22,335 nt of DNA, from the NCBI GenBank assembly GCA_964602735.1, contig CAZRRV010000026.1, positions 1 to 22,335 of the forward strand. Direction: 5' to 3'. The notes beneath the pieces are model-generated. The model was not told the origin of the DNA. It ran no database searches and worked only from the letters and a program-made list of their open reading frames with translations. Both the position numbers and the translations under genes were made by a program. Source of the DNA: CAZRRV01 sp964602735 (lineage in GTDB: Bacteria; Bacillota; Clostridia; Oscillospirales; Acutalibacteraceae). Of this stretch, positions 15,005 to 21,387 are shown piece by piece (the stretch's first letter is position 1; every line of letters begins with the position of its first letter).

Positions 15005-15880
15005 CTACTCGATGTTCTGAACCTGTTCGCGTATCTTTTCGATCTCCGATTTTATATCTACAACCGTGTGTATTATGTCCGCGTCCTGCGCTTTCGAGGC
15101 CATGGTATTCGCCTCGCGGTTCATTTCCTGGGTTAAAAAATCCATTTTTTTCCCCGCCGGCCCATCGGAATCGAGCAAATCCCGGAACTGTTTCATGTGG
15201 CTGCGCAGTCTTACGGTTTCTTCGTTTATATCGATTTTATCGGCGAAAATCGCGGCTTCATTCAGTATCATACGTTCGTCGATGTCCGACGGTGCCAGCA
15301 GTTCGCGTATCCGCTTCTCCAGACGCGCGCGGTACGCTTCGACCGTTCGCGGCGATTTTTTCTCGACCCCGTCAACTTTTTCGGATATTATGCGAAGCCT
15401 TTCGGCTATATCCTCGCGCAGTTTAACGCCTTCCGCAATCCGCATGGCGGTATAGGCTTTAAGTGCGCCGTTCAGAACCTCGAAAACCTCGCCCGTTATT
15501 GTCTCATCATCCGCAACCGGCTGTTCGATCGAGAAGAAACTTTCAATTCCCGCGAGTGACGACAGCGATAAATCGTCGGGCAGGGAATATTTTTTGCCGG
15601 CGTCGCGCAGCGCGGCAATATATTCCCCAATCGCGGAAATATCCGTTTTGATTTTGCCTCCGCCGCCGTTTCCCGCGACCGAAACGGATACTTCAACCTT
15701 GCCGCGGCGTACGGTTTTTCCTATTTCCGCTCTTAAAGGCGCTTCCAAAAACGCGTATCCGCGCGGCAGTCTGCATGTAAGATCGAAAAACCTGTGATTA
15801 ACCGATTTTATTTCCACCGCTACCGTTTTGCCGCCGAACACCGTTTCGGATCTGCCGTAGCCTGTCATGCTTTGTATCAT
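15005..15880 (-). CDS. yicC: YicC/YloC family endoribonuclease
   Basis: This 291-residue protein starts MIQSMTGYGRSE and has the expected family features: VEIKSVNHRFFDL, a long central coiled-coil-rich region, and the C-terminal KKMDFLTQEMNREANTM motif. Members act as hexameric endoribonucleases in RNA turnover. ATG at 15880 follows GAGGCG and is the first gene of the long operon. A later in-frame ATG four codons on is less likely, as homologues usually carry the short Met-Ile-x-Ser-Met lead. Confidence 0.95.
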   Translation of the reverse strand: MIQSMTGYGRSETVFGGKTVAVEIKSVNHRFFDLTCRLPRGYAFLEAPLRAEIGKTVRRGKVEVSVSVAGNGGGGKIKTDISAIGEYIAALRDAGKKYSLPDDLSLSSLAGIESFFSIEQPVADDETITGEVFEVLNGALKAYTAMRIAEGVKLREDIAERLRIISEKVDGVEKKSPRTVEAYRARLEKRIRELLAPSDIDERMILNEAAIFADKIDINEETVRLRSHMKQFRDLLDSDGPAGKKMDFLTQEMNREANTMASKAQDADIIHTVVDIKSEIEKIREQVQNIE

Positions 15881-15923
15881 ATTTGCGCCTCACAGCTTTC
15901 CGATGCATAACTTCACATTCTGT

Positions 15924-15952
15924 ATTTTACCTTTTTTTGCGGCGAAAGTCAA
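15924..15952 (-). promoter_or_regulatory. Sigma-A type promoter for the yicC-to-degV operon
   Basis: TTGACT (15947-15952) and TAAAAT (15924-15929) are separated by 17 bp on the minus strand. The -35 box overlaps the tmcAL stop codon. Transcription would start near 15917, leaving a leader of about 36 nt. No terminator separates tmcAL from yicC, so read-through from upstream is also likely. Confidence 0.83.
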
Positions 15953-17136
15953 CATTTTTGAGGAAAACCGCCGTCGATAAGCCCGTATGTGAAGTCGGAG
16001 CCGCAGGGCGTCGGCTTCCGGCAGGCAAGGGCGAACAGATCGGTCGCGGCGCATTCGAGCGCGAACACGGGGTCTCCGCGCAGTTCGGATGTTCTGATTA
16101 TTATGCGGGTGTTCCTGCGTTCTCTCGAATTTTTCAGAATTTCCTTTCCCGCGCCGTTTGCCGCCAGAATTCTCGTATAGGGCGGCTGTGTCCCGAACAG
16201 GCCGCCGTCGATATCGAGGAAGGCGGAAAGAACCGTCCGGCGGATACGGGCGAGAGTGTAACGCTTGGTTTTTACCGAAAAATACAGTTCGTCGAGTGTG
16301 GCCGCGGTTCGTGAACGGTTGTAAATGCGCTTTTCCAGACCTTCGCTGATGTCGGGCAGGCCGCGGAAGCGTTCGGGGGGCATAACGCGCAGTTTGGCGA
16401 GTATGGCGGTTTGAAGGGTTGCAATGTCGGCATATCTGCCCGCCGCTACGGATTCCTCCCAAATACCGCGGCTTTCAATCGGAACAAATTGCAGCGCTTT
16501 TTTCAAATCGCCTTTGGCAATCAGTTCCCTTATTGCCGACGACGATGCGATTTTGCCGTCAGCTTTCCCGCCGTTATGACCCGTTCCCGCGCGTTTAACC
16601 GCGATAAATTCCGGATTGTAGGATATCCGTTTTGCCGCGCTTATGTATTCAACCGCCAGAGTGTCGTTGGGGCGGGTGACGGCGGTGCAATCCGCGCCGA
16701 TTTCGGCAAGCGCGCCCTCTCTCGCCGCGGCGAATGTAACTCCGCTTTTCAAACGTGCTTTCAGCGCGGGCGCGATACGGTCGCTTTCAAGAGCGGCGGC
16801 GGTTCGCGTTAAAAGGGCAATATCTCCGCATTCACTGCCGAACGCCACGGCATCGCAGCACAGCGTCCGCGCAATGCTTACGCCGCCCAGCGCAAAATTA
16901 TTCGCCGTCGACATTGCCCACGGCAGTGGATTCTCCGCGACCAGATCGACTCCGCATGCAAGCGCCGCCCGCGCTCTGTCGAATTTCGAAAATTGCGCGA
17001 TATCGCCCCGTTGGACGAAACTGCCGCTTATAATTGCCGCGATATGCGTATATCCAGCCCGCCTTACCTCATTGATAAGATGACGGTGGCCGTTGTGGAA
17101 CGGATCGAATTCCGCGATAATCGCCGCCGTTTTCAT
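15949..17136 (-). CDS. tmcAL: tRNA(Met) cytidine acetate ligase
   Basis: This 395-residue protein begins MKTAAIIAEFDPFHNGHRHL, with the HxGH nucleotidyltransferase motif (His14 to His17), followed by SGSFVQRGDIAQFSKFDRA, the strongest family marker, and the central SSSAIRELI segment. TmcAL uses acetate and ATP to form N4-acetylcytidine at the wobble position of elongator tRNA-Met. ATG at 17136 overlaps the asparaginase stop (ATGA). An open reading extends further upstream but lies within the preceding gene. The C-terminal half (about 250-395) is the helical tRNA-binding part. Confidence 0.94.
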   Translation of the reverse strand: MKTAAIIAEFDPFHNGHRHLINEVRRAGYTHIAAIISGSFVQRGDIAQFSKFDRARAALACGVDLVAENPLPWAMSTANNFALGGVSIARTLCCDAVAFGSECGDIALLTRTAAALESDRIAPALKARLKSGVTFAAAREGALAEIGADCTAVTRPNDTLAVEYISAAKRISYNPEFIAVKRAGTGHNGGKADGKIASSSAIRELIAKGDLKKALQFVPIESRGIWEESVAAGRYADIATLQTAILAKLRVMPPERFRGLPDISEGLEKRIYNRSRTAATLDELYFSVKTKRYTLARIRRTVLSAFLDIDGGLFGTQPPYTRILAANGAGKEILKNSRERRNTRIIIRTSELRGDPVFALECAATDLFALACRKPTPCGSDFTYGLIDGGFPQKC

Positions 17137-18101
17137 GGGTTCACCGCGTTTTCGGGCGGCGCCGGACTGTTCGGCGGTTCTTTCATCAGCAGCCGCATAT
17201 AGGCGAAATAAGGGGAAACGCCGGTAATCGCGACAGCCCCCGAACGTAAAATTTTCACTGTTGAGGGATACGGGTTTTCCGCCGGTACGGGCGTGCAGAA
17301 AAAGAAAGGCACCGACGCCGCGCGGCACCGTCTTATCAGCCCGACGATCGATTCCGCGTCGCCGGAGGTACATGCCGTGCCGCTGTGATAGCCGGCGTGA
17401 AGTACAGCGTCAAGGGTGTCAATACTGAAACAATCGTAATTCTGTAGGGGATAAGGACGGATAAACAGTATATTCGCGAATTTATCAGGCAGCGAGGCGG
17501 CAGGGCACACGGGCATTTCCTTAAAGTTTGGATTTTTATTAAACCTTCCGCCGGAAAAAATATATGACGGCGTGCCGAAATAATCAACGAATTCGCCGTA
17601 AACGGTGCACGGGGTTACGCGCGAACCGTTTATCAAAAGCTTGTGGCTCCCGTTTTGAAACGCCAACCAAACTCCGGCGATACACTGTTTTATCGCGCAT
17701 ACCGCGAGCCGCAGATTATCGAAAGCGTCGGTGCCGCGTCGCGCGGCGGGGATGAGCGAGCAGGTGAACACAAGCGGAATCCCGATATCCGGCAGGAGAG
17801 CGGACACGGCGGCGGCGGTATAATGAACCGTATCGCTTCCGTGGGTGACGATTATGCCGTCGTAATTCCCGCCGGCGGTTTTTACAACGGTTTTCAGTAT
17901 TCGCATAAGCGTGTCGCCGCCGATGTCTTCGCTGAAAACCGAAACGGGATTAAAAACGTCGAAGGTGATATTTTCGCGGCGGTACAAATTACTCAGACGT
18001 TGCCGCAAGGCAGATTCCCCGCGCGGCAGAGCCATAACATTCCCGTCAGTTCCGCCTATTGTGCCGCCCGTTTGGATCAGCGCTATGCGTAACCCGTTCA
18101 T
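17133..18101 (-). CDS. Asparaginase/glutaminase-family protein, triad lysine apparently missing
   Basis: This 322-residue protein has the length and fold markers of type I asparaginase: TGGTIGG with nucleophilic Thr14, and VTHGSDTVHYTAA, equivalent to the HGTDT motif, with Ser89 in place of Thr and Asp90 kept. The segment that normally supplies the triad lysine (family pattern RxTK, followed by aspartate/serine-rich loop residues) reads GSRVTPCT, putting Pro164 where lysine is expected. This alignment was done by eye. The protein may be a low-activity or altered-specificity hydrolase, or may no longer act on asparagine. No signal peptide is seen, so it is cytosolic. ATG at 18101 has GGGGAG 8 nt upstream and overlaps the mtaB stop (ATGA). 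It lies between two tRNA-modification genes. Confidence 0.85.
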   Translation of the reverse strand: MNGLRIALIQTGGTIGGTDGNVMALPRGESALRQRLSNLYRRENITFDVFNPVSVFSEDIGGDTLMRILKTVVKTAGGNYDGIIVTHGSDTVHYTAAAVSALLPDIGIPLVFTCSLIPAARRGTDAFDNLRLAVCAIKQCIAGVWLAFQNGSHKLLINGSRVTPCTVYGEFVDYFGTPSYIFSGGRFNKNPNFKEMPVCPAASLPDKFANILFIRPYPLQNYDCFSIDTLDAVLHAGYHSGTACTSGDAESIVGLIRRCRAASVPFFFCTPVPAENPYPSTVKILRSGAVAITGVSPYFAYMRLLMKEPPNSPAPPENAVNP

Positions 18102-19408
18102 TGCCGTTTCTCCCCGTAAAGTTCGCCTGTACAGTATGCGTCTTCCGCTGCCGTGACGGTGACCGGCAGAACAAGCCCGGTAAGGTCTTTGTCTGATGTG
18201 ACCTTTATTCTGATATATGTTTCGCCGTAACCCTCGCAGAATCCGTTTTCAAATGTTTCGAAAAGCACATTCTCGATGCTCCCGACGAGTGACAGCCGGA
18301 ATGCGCGGCTTGCTTCTCCGCACACTTCGGAAAGCCTGCGGCAGCGTTCCTCTTTTATACGGCGCGGAATCTGCTCCGGCATTTCCGCCGCCGGCGTTCC
18401 GGGTCTTTTGGAAAACGGGAAAATATGCACCCGGGCGAAACCGATCTTTTTAACCAATTCGATTGTCTGTTCGAAATCCTCCTCGCTTTCGCCGGGGAAA
18501 CCCGCGATAATGTCGGTTGTAAGTGAAACCTTCGGGAACAGCGACCGCAGTTTTTTCGCAAATTCCGCGTATTCGGCGGAGGTGTATCCGCGGTTCATGG
18601 CGCGCAGAATCCTGTCGCTGCCCGATTGCAGAGACAGGTGAAACTGTGGGCAAAGCGCTCGGTTGGTTTTTAGGCGTTCGAGGGTCGCGTCGTCGAGCAT
18701 ATCAAATTCAAGCGAACTTAAACGCACCCGGTCGATACCCGTCGAACAGACGGCATCCGCCGCGTCCGCGAGAGAAAAGCCGTTATCTTTTCCGTAAGCC
18801 GAAAGATTGATCCCCACAAGCACAATCTCACGGTATCCGTTGCCGCGGAGCGCAACCGCTTCTTTGTATATATCGTCCGGCGTACGGGAGCGCACGCGCC
18901 CTTTGCATCTCGGAATAACGCAGTAAGAACAGAATCTGTCGCAGCCGTCTTCTATCTTTATTTCGGCGCGGACGCGGTTTTTAAGACCCGTAACGGCGGG
19001 GGTACCGTATTTTTCTTCCGGGGAATGCGTTCGGATATTAACGGTGCGTTCCGTTCCGTTTATACTTTCGCGCAACAGTGCCGGAATCTCGTCAAAAGGC
19101 ATATTGCCGATTACAATGTCGGCCTGGGTAAGGTTTTTCGCGTCGTCGGGAAAGCCCTGCGGATAGCAACCGAAAAGAACGGTACGGGCGCCGGGGCAGA
19201 TGGCTTTAAGTTTTCGTACCGTCCGGCGTGTTTTCCGGCTGCTTTCGGCTGTAACGGTACAGGAGTTGATGAGTATAAAATCCGGATTTTCGCTCAAATC
19301 CGCGCGGCGGAACCCGGAACGCTCAAGCACTTCCGAAAGCGACTGCGACTCGTATAAATTTACCCTGCATCCCAGTGTTTCGATATAAAAACCGTATTTG
19401 TTTTCCGT
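18098..19408 (-). CDS. mtaB: tRNA t6A37 methylthiotransferase MtaB
   Basis: This radical-SAM methylthiotransferase converts t6A37 to ms2t6A in tRNAs reading ANN codons. With the start proposed here it has 436 residues, the normal size. The N-terminal cluster cysteines are Cys14 (TLGCRVN), Cys50 (INSCTVT) and Cys81 (FGCYPQ); the radical-SAM cluster cysteines are 156, 160 and 163 (CDRFCSYC). A C-terminal TRAM domain follows (about 375-436). The only canonical start in frame upstream is ATG at 19612, which would add 68 unrelated residues and lies upstream of a consensus promoter at 19553-19581. Between that promoter and the conserved domain no ATG, GTG or TTG is in frame. An ACG at 19408, 9 nt after AAGGCGG, is the best start candidate. 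Confidence 0.93.
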   Translation of the reverse strand, partial: TENKYGFYIETLGCRVNLYESQSLSEVLERSGFRRADLSENPDFILINSCTVTAESSRKTRRTVRKLKAICPGARTVLFGCYPQGFPDDAKNLTQADIVIGNMPFDEIPALLRESINGTERTVNIRTHSPEEKYGTPAVTGLKNRVRAEIKIEDGCDRFCSYCVIPRCKGRVRSRTPDDIYKEAVALRGNGYREIVLVGINLSAYGKDNGFSLADAADAVCSTGIDRVRLSSLEFDMLDDATLERLKTNRALCPQFHLSLQSGSDRILRAMNRGYTSAEYAEFAKKLRSLFPKVSLTTDIIAGFPGESEEDFEQTIELVKKIGFARVHIFPFSKRPGTPAAEMPEQIPRRIKEERCRRLSEVCGEASRAFRLSLVGSIENVLFETFENGFCEGYGETYIRIKVTSDKDLTGLVLPVTVTAAEDAYCTGELYGEKRQ

Positions 19409-19417
19409 TTTACAGTT

Positions 19418-19424
19418 CCGCCTT
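19418..19424 (-). promoter_or_regulatory. Shine-Dalgarno site that supports an ACG start for mtaB
   Basis: On the minus strand AAGGCGG lies here, with 9 nt to the ACG codon at 19408-19406. The same sequence or its core sits 8 nt before the ATG of def, gmk and the small membrane protein, so it appears to be a normal ribosome site in this genome. Confidence 0.65.
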
Positions 19425-19552
19425 TCCGTACGGCGCCTCGCGGCAGTCGTGTATAACGCCGGATTCGCGCCGTCAGCCGAATATGATTCGCCGCCCGTTA
19501 TTCCGCCGGATAAAAAACCGGCGCGACCGAAATAATATTCCGCCGCTGTTAA

Positions 19553-19581
19553 AGTATAACAACACGGCGGAACATTGTCAA
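19553..19581 (-). promoter_or_regulatory. Sigma-A type promoter for mtaB-asparaginase-tmcAL
   Basis: A perfect TTGACA (19576-19581) and TATACT (19553-19558) are separated by 17 bp on the minus strand. Transcription would begin near 19546, giving a leader of about 137 nt to the ACG at 19408. The leader contains one hairpin (CGCCGG arms, 19504-19523) with a T-rich loop but no evident riboswitch. Confidence 0.87.
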
Positions 19582-19659
19582 CGGTCGGTGAAAAATTAAG
19601 GCAACACCGCATAAAGACCCGGGGTCGGATGCGCCGCCGGATTTTTCGTTAAGAGAAAG

Positions 19660-19702
19660 CAAAAAGCGCATGTAATACTTTGTGTATTGCAGAGCGTTTT
19701 TG
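19660..19702. terminator. Long hairpin flanked by A and T tracts, probable terminator
   Basis: The outer stem pairs CAAAAA with TTTTTG and CGC with GCG around a bulged G. The inner stem pairs TGTAATAC with GTATTGCA (one G-U) around a TTTGT loop. A-tracts on one side and T-tracts on the other allow termination in both directions. For the minus strand it would stop transcripts from GH27 before the mtaB promoter. Confidence 0.55.
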
Positions 19703-19911
19703 TGAAATATAGCGGAAAATGCCGGGCAGATGACATTGGGAGCCGACAGGCGTTCGCCCGGCGGTGCTGCCCTAAATATGTTGCGGAAATTTTCCGAATC
19801 GGGCAAACCCGGTGCCTGCCTCGGAAATTATCCGGCGGTAAAGCGGCGGGAATATGCCCGCGTACGCGTGCCGGGTTTGTCGTGCGTTCAAACCGCCGGA
19901 CAATTCGGATT

Positions 19912-19933
19912 AAAACGACCCGGCGTGCCGTCG
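19912..19933 (-). terminator. Weak terminator-like hairpin after the GH27 gene
   Basis: On the minus strand an interrupted stem (CGAC/GTCG outer, GG/CC inner, with a 2-nt bulge) is followed by TTTTAA. It begins about 12 nt after the GH27 stop. The stem is short, so termination here may be partial. Confidence 0.35.
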
Positions 19934-19944
19934 GTTGCGGAAAA

Positions 19945-21078
19945 TTATTTTACAAGCGACGCCATAAACACCCGGCAGTCATGCGAGGGGACGGACACGC
20001 GAATGTAGTCCTTAAACCGCTCGCTGTCGGAATCGTTAAATACGTCGGTGAGTGCCAACCCGTAGCCGCACTCCGCGGTGAGCCCTATATCGACGAGAGA
20101 AACAAACGCATCGAGATCCTGATCGCCGGTGTTGAAAATACCGAGCGCGTATTCCCCGCCGCTTAAATGCTTAAACAGCTCAATCGGTTTCAGCGAAAGC
20201 GACGATGCTTTGTTGATATGGATGGGCGGGCGCGCCTCCTCGTCCTGATCTATGCGGATCAGATACGGATTTAATATCAGTTTTCTGTTTTCCGGGCTCA
20301 GATTGCGAACATCACAGCCAATCATAAGCGGCGAACCCATCATGCACCAGAAGGCGAAGTGGAATCGGTATTCGCTTTCGGTGCAACCGTATCCGCGGCC
20401 GACATTTCCGTTGCCCGAATTGCCCGCCACAAGCATATCCATATCGTTGAAGCAGCCGGGGGCGGAATAGCAGTATTTATCGAGTTGGCTTTCGGCGATT
20501 TTGCAAATCGACTCGAACGTGTCGTTTATATCCTCTGTTGAGCGGTACAAATCGGCGCCGACCGATCTCGCCCATGTATGAACTTTTTCCGCTCCCCAGT
20601 TGCAGGCCGAAAAAACTATATCGCGGCCCGTGGCTTTAAGCGCCATCGCCATTTTTTGATACAGAATCTCGCCCGGCGCCGAACGCGGTTTACAGCAGTT
20701 GTCATATTTCAAATAATCCACGCCGATATCCGCAAAATACTGCGCGTCTTCAAATTCATGGCCGAAACTCCCCGGATAACCCCCGCAGGTAAGCATTCCG
20801 TCGCAACTGTACATTCCGAATTTAAGCCCTTTTTCATGCACGCGGTCGGCGATGTATTTCATACCGTGAGGGAATTTTTCGGGATTTTCGCGAAGTTTGC
20901 CGTTTTTGTCGCGCTTTTTGCACTGCCAGATATCGTCGATAACAAGATATTCGTACCCGGCGTCGAGCAAACCTTCGTCCGCCATAGCTTCGGCTGTTTC
21001 CAAAATAAGCCGTTCGTCGATATCTCCCGTGAATGTGTTCCATGAATTCCATCCCATGGGCGGTTTTTTTACAAGCAT
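19945..21078 (-). CDS. GH27 family glycosidase, probable alpha-galactosidase
   Basis: This 377-residue protein has a GH27 (beta/alpha)8 barrel at about residues 5-285 and a small beta domain at the C-terminus. Markers are PPMGWNSWNTF at the N-terminus, YLVIDDIW, GMYSCDG, DYLKYDNC with the nucleophile Asp126, LYRSTEDIND with the likely acid/base Asp183 (matching Asp231 of human alpha-galactosidase A), and FNDMDMLVAGN, equivalent to the WNDPDMLVIGN motif but with Met in place of Pro. The enzyme should release terminal alpha-galactose from oligosaccharides. There is no signal peptide, so it acts in the cytosol on imported sugars, yet no sugar transporter lies next to it. The ATG at 21078 follows AAGGAGAG with a 6-nt spacer. 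A dedicated promoter lies upstream. Other GH27 specificities (alpha-N-acetylgalactosaminidase, beta-L-arabinopyranosidase) cannot be excluded. Confidence 0.93.
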   Translation of the reverse strand: MLVKKPPMGWNSWNTFTGDIDERLILETAEAMADEGLLDAGYEYLVIDDIWQCKKRDKNGKLRENPEKFPHGMKYIADRVHEKGLKFGMYSCDGMLTCGGYPGSFGHEFEDAQYFADIGVDYLKYDNCCKPRSAPGEILYQKMAMALKATGRDIVFSACNWGAEKVHTWARSVGADLYRSTEDINDTFESICKIAESQLDKYCYSAPGCFNDMDMLVAGNSGNGNVGRGYGCTESEYRFHFAFWCMMGSPLMIGCDVRNLSPENRKLILNPYLIRIDQDEEARPPIHINKASSLSLKPIELFKHLSGGEYALGIFNTGDQDLDAFVSLVDIGLTAECGYGLALTDVFNDSDSERFKDYIRVSVPSHDCRVFMASLVK

Positions 21079-21102
21079 AAAAATCTCTCCTTTCCGAATA
21101 TG

Positions 21103-21131
21103 AGTTTAGGCGTCGTCAATCCGTTTGTCAA
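21103..21131 (-). promoter_or_regulatory. Sigma-A type promoter for the GH27 gene
   Basis: Perfect TTGACA (21126-21131) and TAAACT (21103-21108) are separated by 17 bp on the minus strand. Transcription would start near 21096, giving a leader of only about 18 nt that contains the ribosome site. No clear operator was seen near it. Confidence 0.78.
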
Positions 21132-21328
21132 GCTAAATTTGCGCATTTGCGGCATTTTTCCGTGGTATATATCCGAATTTTAACAGATAATGTTTGACGC
21201 GGATGATTTCGCCGCTTACTCATGCGGCGTAAAGAAGAATAAAGTTGCGCACGCAACGGGACGGAGGCGTAGCGATCGGTAGGTTCGGAACGGCAACGGG
21301 CAGAAACCCTGTTTGCCGCAGGGGGACG

Positions 21329-21359
21329 ATGCCGGCGGCAAAAAATAAAAAGCCGGCAT
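21329..21359 (-). terminator. Hairpin with T-rich loop downstream of hxlB
   Basis: Eight-base arms (ATGCCGGC and its complement) flank a 15-nt interval that on the minus strand contains TTTTTATTTTTT. It begins 28 nt after the hxlB stop. The T-run lies in the loop instead of after the stem, so this is not a textbook terminator, but it is the only plausible 3' end signal for hxlB. Confidence 0.4.
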
Positions 21360-21387
21360 TATATTTCCGTGCCTTTTATTTCCGACC

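Larger units (their letters stand above)
19582..19944. other. Intergenic region between GH27 and mtaB, no supported gene
   Basis: No reading frame here resembles a protein; the open frames are short, run into the flanking genes or promoter, and have arbitrary composition. It holds a weak hairpin just after the GH27 stop, a long hairpin at 19660-19702, a short CGGAAA/TTTCCG inverted repeat near 19785-19798, and a block at about 19590-19660 (AAGGCAACACCGCATAAAG and onward) that reads like part of a dispersed repeat, although only one copy is in the window. Confidence 0.6.
21079..21387. other. Intergenic region between hxlB and GH27, no gene seen
   Basis: Apart from the GH27 promoter this stretch has no supported gene. 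The part at about 21205-21360 is rich in small hairpins: CGCCGC/GCGGCG around 21210-21229, GTTGC/GCAAC at 21245-21258, CCCTG/CAGGG near 21308-21324 and the larger one at 21329-21359. Two AT-rich tracts lie at 21130-21195. A structured leader, trailer or small RNA is conceivable but not shown. Confidence 0.5.

Noticed and set aside
17137..17373. Long N-terminal extension of TmcAL
   Set aside because: It lies inside the asparaginase-like gene in another frame. The family starts exactly at MKTAAIIAEFDPFHNGH, and the ATGA overlap supports that start.
19409..19612. 68-residue N-terminal extension of MtaB from ATG 19612
   Set aside because: It spans a consensus promoter, has no ribosome site, looks unlike any methylthiotransferase N-terminus, and would make the protein too long.
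19687..20166. 159-codon plus-strand frame running into the GH27 gene
   Set aside because: More than half is antisense to GH27. It is Arg/Gly-rich with no recognisable feature.
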